NCBI GenBank assembly: GCA_017591395.1
Contig: WEDG01008830.1
Location: 1-64,000, forward strand
Origin: Schistocephalus solidus
Taxonomy: Eukaryota > Platyhelminthes > Cestoda > Diphyllobothriidea > Diphyllobothriidae
Direction of reading: 5' to 3'
Length of the DNA stretch: 64,000 nucleotides
Below are positions 1-11,724 of this stretch, piece by piece; position 1 is the first letter of the stretch, and each line of letters opens with the position of its first letter. A model generated the notes under the pieces. That model did not search any database and was not told the DNA's origin. It saw only the letters and a program-made list of their open reading frames with translations. Both the position numbers and the translations under genes were made by a program.

Positions 1-603
1 CCTCTGTTATATAGACCATAGACATACATAATCAACCATACCCAGTCTCACCTCGTAAATCTTCGATTCTAAGAGACCGTCCTTGTTTTTCCTGCCTTTT
101 AAGTTAATATGTAGACTTATGTCGTCCAAAAATCAGGCATAAAATACGCGGTTGACGCATTTATCAATTGTTCGTCCGCCAAGGCACATAAGAAAGGCGA
201 TCTAATGTAAATAATAAGGATATAATGGGTTGCCTACAAATTGACCTCTGTAGGAACGGTCCTCTAATTGTTCGTTTAATGCTTTGAAATCACGTGCCAA
301 GATCCTCGATTTCTCTTAAAATTAGGTCTCCGTATCGCTTAATTCGTCGTCTTCACGTTCTTTCAGACTCCTGTCTAAACATATTCATCAATAATGTAAC
401 AAATTCAAGCAGATATAAAAAGATAACAAAAAAACAGAGAGGCTTGTCACGTCAAAAGTCGCACGCGCACGCCGCGAAATAATGGCGTGCATTCACGCGC
501 GCGGGGAGTGCCTACGTGACTAAATACTGCCAACCAATCAACAGCCAGATTACGTCAGGGAGGGAACCAATGACATGTCAATGGCTCAAATGGTGAAAAT
601 TCG
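1..603. other. No feature recognised (left edge)
   Basis: AT-rich sequence with only short chance reading frames. I see no domain, RNA or repeat shared with other parts of the window. It may be flank or further decayed body of the CR1-like element that follows. Confidence 0.4.
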
Positions 604-1640
604 CTATTCGCGATATCGCCTCGATATACGCTTGCTACTAGGAAATGACTGCATCGTTACTACTTGTATGAAAGTCTGTTTGGATAAAATCCGCTTCATC
701 TGTAAAAACAGATGCGCAAAACGAATTAAAGTGTTCTGCCTTATCTTCGTTTTTTCATTAATGCCTTTTTTGTTTTCACCTTTCAACACTACCGTTGTCT
801 TCTTCTCCAACCGACTATTAATGTTGCAAAAAAGTACTTTTGGTTTATCGATTGCCAATTATATAATTTCAGCCTCATACTTCTTTCGGGGTCTGTGGAT
901 AATTAACGTTATTGCATTCCACTCTCGGTGAAATTCTTCGTAATGCATGGGTTGATTTGTTTCTACATAACTTCCCCATAGTTTATTCTTTCGGTTTAGT
1001 TGTCTTTTCAAATCTTGCTTAAACCAAACAGGGCGGTTTTCCTTTTGTACTTTTTTAATAGGGCAGTTGTGGGGCACAGCGTTGTTTATTATGCCTCTGA
1101 GATTGATTCAATCAACATCCGGATTTCCGTTAAGAATGTTTTGCCAATCTAGTGCTGATAAGTCATCCCTCATCGCAGAGAAATTTGCGCACCAGTAATT
1201 TACCTGAACATCAGGAGTCTCCGTTTGCTTGGTGCAAACAGTATTCCCACAGCAGCATGTAGTGGTCACTTTTACCAAGCGACATGAGAGATTTTAATTC
1301 ATCCACATCAGTTGGGTCCTTTGAAAGAACGAGATCTAGGCAATTCACCATTTGAGCCTCTTTAACTCTCGTTGGAAATAAAACCTTCTGGACGAGAAAG
1401 ATATTCATCGTGAGATTTAATAGTCTACAGCTAAAAATAACACCAACCTTTTATGCATAATGTGCCCCAGGCAATCAATGGTGCATTATAATCTCCTGTG
1501 ATAACTGTCTTGAGTATGAGCTGCATGTTTAATTATTTCTAACATCATCTCGTCAATTTCTGGAGTGCGATTTGACGGTCTGCATAGAGTCAAGAAATTC
1601 AGATTTTGTTCTCTATGCCTCTTTAATTTTAATCAACCAG
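604..1640 (-). pseudogene. CR1/jockey-like LINE fragment: endonuclease C-terminus to start of RT
   Basis: Broken reverse-strand coding remains of a non-LTR retrotransposon. Read on -, from about 1640 down: a segment containing RPSNRTPEIDEMM, then a frame-disrupted stretch resembling the APE-endonuclease GDYNAP motif (near 1500). Next comes LPTRV-like FPTRVKEAQMVNCLDLVLS (near 1370) and LGKSDHYMLLWEY (near 1260), which is the end of the endonuclease domain. Then ALDWQNILNG (near 1150) and KENRPVWFKQDLKRQLNRK (near 1030), the linker typical of CR1-like pol proteins, and a weak match to the first part of RT down to about 604. Several stops and frameshifts make it a dead copy. The family assignment is from motif memory; the exact clade is not certain. 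Confidence 0.65.
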
Positions 1641-2475
1641 GTTCGCAGTCTCAAGCGCAAGCAATTTTTTGTTCAGATGATATGATTGCTCTGTTGAAGT
1701 AGAGGTTAAGGAAAAAGGACTCAGCCGTTTGTAGTATTCAAAGTTGATCTTGGAGAAAAACTTTCAAGTAGAACGCCTTGCTCAGAGAAATGGTCGATTG
1801 AAGAGCAATGTTGATGGCGAATTTGAGATAAATTTCTTAGGCGGGAAATGAAATTATTAAGCATTGAATCGAATCCTTGTTTATTTGGTAGTGCCGGGAG
1901 AACTGGTGCCAAAAACCAGAGAGGGTGAACTTAACTATCCCTGTTAAGGATGAAGAATGACCATCTGATGATGACTGGTTATTGTGCAAAAACTGGAACA
2001 TTGGCGTCTCAAAGTTGCAACAGCGTCCAGTCAAGCAAAATATGAAAAAGGTGAAGATCCACGGAGGTCAAAAAGTTGAATTTCAATTCGAAGGTTACGC
2101 TTTTTATGTTTGCTCAGTTTGAATCTCTGACTGATTACTGTACACATAAAGTTGCCAATTTACATGTTTTGCTGATTTCTTCTGAGATTTTTGATGAATG
2201 CTTTTGAGTCTATGGTGACATCACTCACACGGGTACTCAGGAAAAACAATTGTTGTAATTAACATTTTCTGTCTATATTTACTCTGAAAATGTAATCATT
2301 CAGATCAGTCCCATATTCCTACAGATTCTAACGAGGAAAAAAGCTAAAATGATTTACGGACGAATCCAGAATTTTAACTGCTGTTGACAAGAAATGAGTT
2401 TGCTCAAGCCAATTACGTTAGATTTTAAACCGCTGGCTTTAAAAAGGTCTACTTTCAAACGACGCGTATCCTGTA
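1641..2475. other. Upstream region of the SART1 gene
   Basis: Between the LINE remains and the SART1 start codon. I see no clear TATA element, no coding exon and no shared repeat. The promoter and 5' UTR of SART1 should lie here, but no transcription start can be placed from sequence alone. Confidence 0.35.
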
Positions 2476-5400
2476 ATGTCCAAAAAGGATAAAACTGATC
2501 ATGAATCCAGAAAGCACAAGAAACGTTCTCGTAGTCGTTCATTAGAAAAGTCTCCCAAGTCCAAGCATAGTAAGCGAAATAAAGAAAAGAGGAAACGGGA
2601 TATCGAGGAGCGCAGTATGTTTTGTTTAATTATTGACTTCTTGTAGGCTCTCCACAACAGTCAGGAAGTACTTCATCTCTGAGCATTGAGGAGACCAAGT
2701 GAGATCTTTCTAATTTTTTTATTCCTAGTAAATTGCGTGCTAAATTAGGACTGGCTCCTCTTGACATTGGGACGGAAAAGAAACCTGATGATGGAACTTC
2801 GCAAATTCGTAACAGTGACGAAGATTTTGTTCACGTACCGGCCAAAAATATCAGCGAAATACGTAGGACTGAGAAAATTCAAGAAAAACTCAGGACTATG
2901 CGCGAAAAAAGGGAACTTATGGAAAAATTACGTGAGGCCCAACCGCTTTCTCTTGGAGAAGAAGTTAACACATTGTCCTGGGTTGAGAAAATGCGACTTA
3001 AAGAAAAGGAACGGCGTGCCGCTGAGGAAAGAGAGAAGCTTCTTTCTGAAATGGATGAAGAATTTGGTGTGTCACAACTTGTACAGGCGAAAATTTCCGC
3101 TCCAAAAGAATACGCTTCACGGGATTTAGAAGGACTGAAAGTGGAACATAAGGCCGATCGCCTCATTGAAAGCGGACCCATCATTTTGACTCTTAAAGAC
3201 AAGGGTAATTGATTTTTTGCACGACTTTTTAATAAAAAGAAATAGCGCAGTTAGCTACGCTGCAGTTCAGTAAGCTCTTTTCTCTCTTCCTTCGTTTTAT
3301 TTGATCATTTCTTAGTGCCCCTTAAATACTGCCTTTTTTAATTTAAATAATCATAAAAGTTTACCTTGTTTCTTTTTCAGATTTCCTATGTAGTAACGTT
3401 TATTGTTCATTTTTTGTCTTAGGTGTTTTGGACGAAGATGAGGGCGATGTTCTTGTTAATGTAAACATAATTGATGATGAAAAGGCAGAAAAGAACCGGG
3501 AAAATAAGCGTAAGACGGCCGGCCTAGGTGGCATTCTGCAGGACGAGGATGAAGATGTCATAATGGGCTTGCGCGCCAAGGGCGTTCTGGAAAAATATGA
3601 CGCAGAAATCGATGGCCCTAAGAAACAAGAATTTGTTTTGGGTGCGGGTGGTTCCTATTCCTCTGAGCACGAGTTAGCACTGCGTCGACTTCAACAAGAG
3701 CTCCAATCTTCCGCGGTAAGCACTTCCTCACTTGCTACTATGATTAACAGTTTTTGAAGACGGTTTTCAGGACAATTGTGTGACAATAAACACAGGCCCA
3801 TCCAGTACTGAGATGTGTTTGAAGCACCTTTCTAAATTTAACCAGGCGATGTTGTTTACATTTATTCTGGTAGCTCAATTTAGCTTGTATTGACATTAAA
3901 TTGCTGTGTCTTAATTTGAATGATATTTTCAAATCTAAGCTCTATTTAATATTACGTGTTGGGTGGTTGTAAGAATTATGCAATAGAGTGGGAGCTATCT
4001 CTGTTAGATGTAACCAAATTTCAATACAATTTTCCCCAAGCGCCGTGGTATCGTGATTAATATATAGCCATCCTCGAATAAGAGCTAGTTGCCTTTCCAA
4101 CCGCTAGCCAACTGAACGAGGATGCCAGTATAGTCCCTCTTGTCAGTATTTGAACATTGACCACAAAGAATTTTAATAATTTTAAAGCCATTTTTTGTTG
4201 AGGATAGTACTAGTTATTTTCTGAACACGTATTAACTGTCAGCTATGCCAGTTTATTAATTGCTAATGGTGGTAATCCACAGCGCGCCTTGCCCTCAGGC
4301 TTTTGTATACTGCGGGGTGTTTAAAGAACCTAAAGCACGATTACCTTGGGATACGTCTCGTTTGTGGCGTGCGATGAGGACTATCACGTAGTTTGGCCTC
4401 AAATTTCTATTAAATTATAGTAAGAGACACTTCTATAGTCTCTTATGCACTTTTTCTTTTCCACTCTGCTAGACGTTCAGAGGTACGTCTGGGTAAAGTG
4501 GCTAATCAATAGTTTGACCGTCGTAGTCCACCGTATGCTCCATGGAAGGGTGGAGCAGGTACGGTGACTTGCGCGTGAATTAGTTTAAGTGATAGTAGCC
4601 TTGCGCTGCAGCTACCGCACTCTCTCCTCCTCCCCCACCTGAGCCCGGTGTCAAGCCAGAGTCAAGAAGACCGGAGGCGGGAGAGGACGCAGGTGGCTGG
4701 CGCGGCCGGGTCCCCTAAGTCCTAGCCGCCCCTAGGCGTGCCACCACACCTCCCATGTTCGGCATTTGTTAGCGGAGCGCAACCAGAATAACGCATGCCG
4801 TGCCCTGATGTGGCCCCCGTGTTGGTTCAACGCATCTACCACGTGGTCCATTTAGGGGGCACACAGTGGCTCATAAGGTGCTATCCACTCACGCGTTGGC
4901 CCCTGTGCGCGCACGAACCAGACTTCAGGCAGGGGTCTCATGTATGACATAAATGAGAATGTTCACAAAGGCCGCATTACATAGGCGCCTTGGCAGCCTG
5001 ACCCTCAGTTCCACGTAGATCTCAGATATTCCGTCACACGGAAACCCTGAAAACTACACATTTTGGTTCATCGTCGTACATCAACCTACGTCTATTTGAT
5101 TACAGTGTGGAAATTAACCGGTATATTCGTGGTTTAAAGGCTCTGCTCTCACTCTTATGTCATACTGGTGACAGCTTCGAGTTAAACCCACTGAATTTCA
5201 CGAGGTTGGTCTCGGTGGGTGGCGTGACATAGAATTCTGAAAGTAGAAATAGGTGAACATCCTTAGAAGACACTTTTCAACTGCTGCTGGAGAAACACAA
5301 GGTTTTCTCACAAGAGAAGCCACTAAATTGAAGATCGAAGATGTGGCCTGTATTTCTAAATTTAACCAATTATGTTCTGATACGCAGTTTCGCTGTGTTT

Positions 5401-8400
5401 TTGCTATGTAAACCTGACTTTGTACAAGTGCGTTATGAGCTATTATATTTCAAGAACTTGGCATCGTATTTTAGTAACAAAACGCGTTAAGCCCAAAGTT
5501 CTCTGTCAATCACACCGTTCCAAGTTTCTTCGGGCAATTTAAATGATTTGGAACGGTTCTGACAGGCTGGAACTCCAGAATGTTACTGTTCAATGGAAAT
5601 TTCCGTTTCGTGCAGTACCGACGACATAGCCTCACAGAGCTGTTTATTTTACTTGATTCGAAGTACCGTCATCGCAAACCTTGAGTCATTTTGAAAAAAA
5701 CACTAGTACGAATAATTCTGGTGTTTCCAGGAATTGTATTCAGGTCTGGGTCTCCATTCCAAATAACGTAGTTTCTACAGCTCGTATTTGATTGTTAAAA
5801 ACCACTGGCATCCAGCAACTGCCCCTATATGCTTTAATACCATTACTGGCAGACTGATTTGCTTATTTTCTTACCTTTTTGACTTCAATTACCATGTACA
5901 GCACTCAGCCAATGACTATGAGGTGCGTGTTGCGAGCGAATACTTCTCAGCTGCCGAGATGGAGCAATTTCGAAAGCGCAAGCGCAAAACCAAAGTTCAG
6001 CGTCGCAAGCTCACGGCTGATGACCTCATAAGTGCTAGTTTTAATGAGCCCCTAGTCAATGGGGCCGGTGGTAGTGGGCGTTCGCGAGACCATGGAAGTC
6101 GTCGTCGTGGTGCCCTCACAGCGGAAGAGGAACCAGAGGAGGGCGAAGTTCATGACTCAGAGGCGAAACGCGTTGACCGTACCGGAAAGACGGAGGAAGA
6201 GGAGGAGGACCGAAAATCGTCGACAACAGCGTTAACCACCGAAACGGGCCTCAATCCCACCATCGCAGCTCTGTTGGAGGCGCGCACTGTTTCTGAAGAA
6301 GTTGAAGATATAGGTAAGGCGTTTTCAAGTTCTAAGGGGATCGCGGGCTTAAATGCAGTCTTTACATCCTCACTTTTTCTTCGTAGATACATTAAATCAC
6401 GACTGGGATGATGAAGTAGTGGAACCGGATGACTTGCAGTTGGACTTAGAACGAACCCTCGAACGTGTTCGCCGTTCTAACTTGACAAAGCCTGTGAGAC
6501 CAGAGGAGGTGAATTTAAAGATGAAATTTACGTAGATTTTTTATTGTTTTCTTCTACATTCGGCACTACCCTCTCCATATTTATTCCTCCTCCATAGACT
6601 ATTAGGCATGCCATTGATGGCATACAGAATTTGACGAAACCCGAGCAAACTGCAGGTGGCCTTGTCTTCGACTCAACGGAAGAGTTCTTCAAACAAGTCA
6701 CAGCTGGTTTGCAGAATGCAAACCAAGCGAAGTTTAACCAGGCTAGTTTCCCTAATCAAAAGCCTGAGGGAGGCGATGATGATGATGTGAAAACTAATTT
6801 GGTGACTGGAATTCAGGATTCCGATAGTGAGGAGCGCTCCAAAAAATCAAAAAGTGAGCTGACTTCATGGTTTTTTTTGAAATTTTCTTCGTTATTTGCG
6901 GCTCTATTGCCACATTTCATAGCACCAAGACCCCTAATATACGTTCAAGGGTTTCAAAAAGTGTGGTCTACCAATCACCATTAAACAGAAAACATGCGAA
7001 AATGGCAGTCGGGCGCCCACCGATCGCATAATGGAACACACTCGTCCCATTGTGTTTTAGAGTTCACCCTCGAGCCCCGCTAGTTGATCATCCGGTCTAA
7101 GAAACGTCGAGATTGGTCCATACGAAAATCGGCCTTCGTCTAGTTTGACATTTTTCTCATTATGAACAATCTGACGTGCATGAACCTCACGGTGCGCTCA
7201 AAACTGTGGCTTGGAAGGCTGCTAACTGGCAGGATAACTCGGATCGCGTGTTCAGCTCATTGTGTGTTTGCGTTGAGCGGCTGACCAGCGGACTGAGAGT
7301 CAGACTGCAATGGTTCCTTCTTAATGTGGATTTTATGGTATTTCCACTCTGTAGGATCCGAGCCGGGTGTGGCGGCACGCTTAGGGGCGGCTCCGGCCGC
7401 ACCAGCCACCTACGTCATCTCCCACCTCCCGTTTTCTTGATTTGATAGTGATACTGGGCTCAGGTGGGGAGAGGGAGGAGAGAGTGTGTTAGATGCAACG
7501 CAAGTCTACTCCACTATACCCTAATTCATGCGCAATTTACCGTCCCTGCTCCATCGTGCTGTGAGGGCACATCGTGGACCTCGTCGGACTTGACGGTGGA
7601 ACTTTCATCTAGTTTGAAAGCTACGTCTCCCTCTCATCATGTTGCCCAACATTAAGTAAAGCCAGGCAATGTGCTGGTCACCATGTCTGTGGCAGATTTC
7701 TTTGCACACTCACCACAATTTTTTTCTATCTGCTTTAGGAAGCTCTACCAAGAGTTACAGTCGTGACCCCACTGCCACCACTAGCGGCGCCAGCGGCAAG
7801 TCATGGCCAATCAGACCTGAAGGATCATCGTCACAGTTCAAGGAAGAATCGGATCCGGACTCTACGGTGCGCGGTGTCCTGGACGACGAGCCAGAGCTCA
7901 ACCAGGGTGTCTATTCGGCCCTGCTTCTGGCTCAAAAGAAAGGATACGTAGACACTCAAAATGAGGCCACGGTAAGTGTACCTGTCTGTATCTAGATTTT
8001 TATACGAAATTCAGCGCTCACGTCATCCCGAAACCCAGTCCTGATTTAGGCTATCCGATTAACTGCCTTCCAAATGTCGGATTTTTCCGGTCGCAGCATG
8101 GCTCAGGTCCACTCACTATCTGTTGCTGTCTCTTTGTCAAGATCACTCCCAAACGAGTTGGTTGTGTTTACCTTAATATGGAAGACCTGCATAATACCAT
8201 TATATCCTAAAAGTGAAAAACTGCGTTCAAACCGTTTTCAATAGGTCTACAATTTTGTTTTCTTCTTCTTTTTCTTCTTCTTCTTCTTCTTCTTCTTATT
8301 TTTTTCTTCTTCTTTTCACCATCACCATCAGCATCATCATCATTCGGCTCCCCATTGCAAATACAGTCCTCAAAACTACAGCCATCACCACTTCAACCAT

Positions 8401-9963
8401 AAGCGATATCGACATATAGAACGGTCATTTAATGACCTGATCCTCAAATCAGATGACTTAACTCCGAAGTTTTCTGTTTTTGCATGAGCTAATTGACCGT
8501 TTCCTGATCCCAACAATAATGGACAGTTTAGCGGGTATGTTGGGGGCTTTGATTAAAAGTTACATAAATCTCAGTGCCTTGAGTCCACCATGTGGATTTC
8601 GGCTTCCAGGTTTCGCTGGAAAGACAGGATCTCCTAGCTAAAGAGACCTATCTGTTAGTCTAAATTCTGACTACCCTTCTTATGTATAATTGTGGATAGT
8701 GGAACGGCCGTTAGTTGGGTTTACGCGCAAAATAAGCGAGTCTCCTTACCTGTTTAGTTTTTGCCAGCCTTCCCTCTGAAGTATCCTACTATCCGTCACC
8801 TGTGAACGCGCCGGGTATCCTACAGTTTGATAAACAGGCAGGCGCCGTCTTGCCAGAATTCCTCTCGTTCCGGCGGCGGATAGTGTTTTCGATCGGACTA
8901 GCTGCAAAATTTGACTACAAGCTTTGATGTACTGTTTTCTTCCTCCTCTCAAAGCACACTGTGAACAAGCTGGTGAACTTGATGGCCAAACACTACGTCC
9001 AGGAGGATGTGCGCTACGACGACATTGATGCCAAATTCTCCAAGCGCGAGCGCTACAGTGGCCCACTGTCGGAGTTCCGCGAGAAGTCCTCCTACAAGCC
9101 TGAAGTTCAGCTCCACTACGTGGATGACATGGGTCGCGCACTGGCTCCAAAGGAGGCCTTCCGACAACTCAGCCACAAGTTCCACGGCAAGGGGTCGGGC
9201 AAGAAGAAGATAGAAAAACGCACTAAGAAGATCATGGAAGAGGCGGTATGTGCGACCCTGTCCGTTTAGACGTGGTCATGCTAGTTATCTTTTTCGCCTC
9301 TTTTGGTCTGTTAGTGGGTAGCAGTCAAAAGACTGGGTTTACTGACATCACTCGCGTTTATTTAAATGTGACTGAGCATTTATTCGTCACTAGCAAAGCA
9401 AGTCAGCCAACTGACTACTTCTTATAAATGGGAAGCTGTCGTTTACAAACATCGCTAGTGCGTGTTTACTTACACATGTTACTTACCCAGATGTGCCTGT
9501 CTGTACCTGATCCCTCTGCTTTGCACTCTGTTATGATTAGAACAACTTCATAGAAGGCGTTTGGACAGCACATCGTTTTCGGCAATTGATAGCCAGCAAA
9601 CTTCACTGAGGATATTCTTAGGTGAAAAAAAGGGAGCTCGCAGTATGCCTTATGTGTTGCCACCAAATAGTTTCTATTGATATATATTATCTACTGAAAT
9701 CTATTTAGCAGCTAATGTTTCTTGATGTTTGGTTACAGCTTCTCCGGAATGCTCAAAGCTCCGACACACCTCTCGGGACAACGGAGAAGTTGAATAAGAA
9801 ACTGAAAAGCCAGGGAATGCCCTATGTTGTTTTGAGCGGCAAGAACGCGGCCTCGTTAGTCTCATTCATCATTAATATTGTGGTTTTGACCTCAGAACAG
9901 GTCTTGCTTCTGTGTCGGCGCCAGCTCTTTCTTCCATTGCTAAGTCGCATCTGCCTTTACTGA
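2476..9963 (+). CDS. SART1: SART1 / Snu66 homologue, U4/U6.U5 tri-snRNP 110-kDa protein (ten exons)
   Basis: Nuclear splicing factor that is part of the U4/U6.U5 tri-snRNP and is needed to build the active spliceosome. Exons: 2476-2614, 2647-2698, 2729-3204, 3423-3715, 5902-6313, 6387-6508, 6598-6853, 7739-7971, 8955-9245, 9739-9963. Every intron is GT-AG and all phases agree, giving about 832 residues (human protein 800). The basic, Ser/Arg/Lys-rich N-terminus is followed by the family signature SLSIEETNKLRAKLG across the exon 2/3 junction. Further matches are EFGVSQLV and ILTLKDKGVLDEDE (exon 3/4 junction), VLVNVN, YDAEIDG and ASEYFSAAEM (exon 5). Near the end come LDDEPELNQGVYSALLLAQ (exon 8), KEAFRQLSHKFHGKGSGK (about residues 727-744), SSDTPLGT and PYVVLSG. 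The ATG at 2476 opens the basic N-terminus. Conservation stops near residue 795; about 35 residues follow before TGA at 9961, so a missed short last exon is possible. No poly(A) signal was identified. Confidence 0.93.
2615..2646 (+). other. SART1 intron 1, 32-nt micro-intron
   Basis: GT-AG intron starting gtatgt and ending cttgtag. Removing it keeps the basic N-terminal frame (IEERSSPQQSG across the junction). Such very short 5' introns are known in flatworm genes. Confidence 0.85.
2699..2728 (+). other. SART1 intron 2, 30-nt micro-intron
   Basis: GT-AG intron starting gtgaga, with a T-rich stretch and ending cctag. Splicing it out restores the conserved SART1 motif IEETNKLRAK exactly, which fixes both borders. 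Confidence 0.9.
3205..3422 (+). other. SART1 intron 3 (218 nt)
   Basis: GT-AG intron with a T-rich 3' end (tttttgtcttag). Splicing joins LTLKDKG to VLDEDEGDVLVNVN, as in the animal orthologues. Confidence 0.85.
3716..5901 (+). other. SART1 intron 4 (2,186 nt)
   Basis: Longest SART1 intron, phase 0, donor gtaagc and acceptor tgtacag. It contains one reverse-strand SINE-A copy (4510-4863); the rest shows nothing I recognise. Confidence 0.75.
4510..4863 (-). mobile_element. SINE-A copy inside SART1 intron 4
   Basis: On -, it starts TGCCCCCTAAATGGACCACG near 4861 and continues with the head shared by other SINE-A copies (GTTGAACCAACACGGGGGCC, then GGCATGCGTTATTC). It ends in the tail shared with the 3' UTR of the LINE at 39595-45402 (CACCGGGCTCAGGTGGGGG, then GGAGCATACGGTGGACTACG). 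The flanks carry a probable degraded target-site duplication, agtggct at 4497-4503 and at 4865-4871. Non-coding. Confidence 0.75.
6314..6386 (+). other. SART1 intron 5 (73 nt)
   Basis: Short GT-AG intron, donor gtaagg and acceptor cttcgtag. It splits an Asp codon and joins EEVEDI to DTLNHDWDDE. Confidence 0.8.
6509..6597 (+). other. SART1 intron 6 (89 nt)
   Basis: GT-AG intron, phase 0, donor gtgaat and acceptor ctccatag. It joins VRPEE to TIRHAIDGIQNLTKPE. The donor is weak, so the border could move by one or two codons. Confidence 0.7.
6854..7738 (+). other. SART1 intron 7 (885 nt)
   Basis: GT-AG intron, donor gtgagc and acceptor tctgctttag. About half of it (7140-7612) is a 3' fragment of the zinc-finger LINE. 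Confidence 0.75.
7140..7612 (+). mobile_element. Truncated 3' end of the zinc-finger LINE (distal 3'-UTR module)
   Basis: Begins in the spacer between the two 3'-UTR modules (caatctgacgtgcatgaacc) and runs through GTGGCTTGGAAGGCTGCTAA, GGACTGAGAGTCAGACTGCA and TCTTAATGTGG to the tail GGGCTCAGGTGGGGAGAGGG, ending near GACGGTGGAAC. It matches the modules at 39595-40400 throughout at moderate divergence. Non-coding; strongly 5'-truncated. Confidence 0.75.
7972..8954 (+). other. SART1 intron 8 (983 nt)
   Basis: GT-AG intron, phase 0, donor gtaagt and acceptor ctctcaaag. It holds a pyrimidine-rich microsatellite (8252-8345) and otherwise nothing recognised. Confidence 0.75.
8252..8345. repeat. 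Imperfect (TTC)n followed by (CAT)n microsatellite
   Basis: Interrupted cttcttctt tract passing into catcaccatcagcatcatc. The long Ser/Ile-rich reading frame over it is an artefact of the repeat. Confidence 0.8.
9246..9738 (+). other. SART1 intron 9 (493 nt)
   Basis: GT-AG intron, phase 0, donor gtatgt and acceptor ggttacag. No repeat or other feature recognised in it. Confidence 0.75.
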
Positions 9964-10509
9964 AGTGAATGCTTGTTGTCTGAATATTCCTTATGACCGT
10001 CTTGAATTTCTAACATTGCAGCGCTTTCTAACAGGTGTTTGGCTTAAAACCCGGCTATCCGAGGCTCACCGTAATTTGATTATCAAACTTTCAGTGATCC
10101 CTTGGCTTGTGAGAGTCTCATATCCATCCGTAAACCTAGCGGTCGTTTGCATTAATTGCCGATAAAAAAACTTGCCCTTTATATAACATTTTTTGGTCGG
10201 CTGCACTTATGTACGCCATCTTGGCTCTTACTATGGTTTTGAAGTTCTCGCTGGCATATGAGACATAGTTTCGGGAGCACTACCACAAAGTTGTTCTCTT
10301 CACCGTCTGCATGCGGGGTTCGGTCAACACGGAAATGTTCATTTTCTTATCCACATTGTGCGGTTCCTAAGTATCCGGGGTTTATCTGTCTCTCAAACGC
10401 CGGATGCAGGATGGAGGGGGAGGGAAGGGAAGATGTGCGCATTCCATCAGGTGCCCCAAATTCCGTAGACTTAACAAACACGCACTCTTCAGTTCCTTTT
10501 TTTAAGGTA
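9964..10509. other. Downstream of SART1, nothing recognised
   Basis: Should contain the SART1 3' UTR. I did not find a canonical AATAAA close to the stop codon. No repeat shared with the rest of the window. Confidence 0.3.
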
Positions 10510-10690
10510 CTGGAGTACCGACAAAGACAAGGGAGCCCGAAATGGCCATTTCTGGCTTATTAGCCCTCATCAGCCAGTCATACTAAATTCCAGCTGTGGA
10601 TCACGCGAGATTCGAACCCATGACCTTTCTTCATTGACTCCAACTCTCTACCGATGAGCCACGGGCCCGTTGTCCTCTCAGTTTTGATTG
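10510..10690 (-). mobile_element. SINE-B copy with tRNA-like head
   Basis: On -, the head is tRNA-like: CGTGGCTCATCGGTAGAG (box A-like) and, about 30 nt on, GGGTTCGAATCTC (box B-like). The body reads TGATGAGGGCTAATAAGCC and AGAAATGGCCATTTC, then TCTTTGTCGGTA. The same body recurs at 29690, 30175, 31560 and 57465, always with the head at the right-hand end. Confidence 0.7.
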
Positions 10691-10744
10691 GCAATATTAA
10701 TTATGATGAAATTGCGTTAACCGGTCAAGTTACAGGACATGATC

Positions 10745-10990
10745 CTCCAATTGTGCCTTGGGGCTCAATCTAACCTTCTCACAGGCAGTCGCATGGTGAC
10801 TAGTAACACATGCAGATTATGGAATACCGACAGAGACTAGGGTGACCGGAATGGCCATATGTGGCTAAGAGACTGCCTGCAAGGACCCTAAAGGCGCAGC
10901 GAGCCGAGCGTGTCTCTAAAACTTGATCGGTGAGCGCCACTGCATCACACTGCGGAAGATTGGGGAACAGACGAGATGGGTCATCATAAT
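10745..10990 (-). mobile_element. SINE-B fragment (distal part)
   Basis: Contains tgccttggggctcaatctaa, gaataccgacagagactagg and ggaatggccatatgtggct, the head-distal half of SINE-B. The tRNA-like head is missing. Confidence 0.55.
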
Positions 10991-11316
10991 TAACTTTCAA
11001 TTTTACTTCTCGGAGGCTCTACTTCGAAAGTGTTGTAGTCACGCCTGTCTGCAGCGCCGGGAGGATGGAAGTTTTTTAGAATAACCTTTTTAGCTTGTTT
11101 GGCTGCATTCCCTTTATGCACTTAAATGCTTGCATTTTATTTCCTTTTAGGAAAAGTTTAATGAAATGAGCCACATGATGCTGAGCCTGCAGCTCCGACT
11201 TGGAATCGGGCAGTGCGCTCCTGTACAGATCTACTTTCTTACTTAAATAAAACCCGTTCCATGCAAAGTTATGTTTCTCTTTCGCCCGGTAATACGTACT
11301 GTTTATACACTCTTTT

Positions 11317-11724
11317 TGTCCCAAAAAGGGCCGCTTGGTAGATACGCTGGACCAACATGGGCGTTAGATCAGGGCACGACAGGCGTTACTCGGGATGTGA
11401 CCTTAATTCCTAGCATGAGGGTGGGGGCGTGTTGGCACGCGTGGGTGCAGGCTCACTCCGCACCAGTCCCTCTTGCCATTCTCTCTCCGTGGGATCTGAT
11501 TCAGGCGTGGCCGCATGGTCACGGGGCTCTCTCTGGTCACGCCTCTGGTCTTCTTTACTCTATCTTGACATTGGGCACAGGCGGATAAGGGAAGAGAGAG
11601 TGCAGTAGCTGCATCGCAAGTCTACAATCCCTCAAAAATAATCCACGTGCAAGGAACCGTCCCTACACCACCTGCTGTGAAGCATACGGTCCACATAGTC
11701 GGAATACGACGGTTTAACTGTCGT
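11317..11724 (+). mobile_element. SINE-A copy
   Basis: Begins TGTCCCAAAAAGGGCCGC, then the SINE-A head (GATACGCTGGACCAACATGG, ATCAGGGCACGACAGGCGTT). It ends with the LINE-like tail (GGGAAGAGAGAGTGCAGTAG, GGTCCACATAGTCGGAATAC) and CTGTCG. Diverged and non-coding. Confidence 0.7.
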
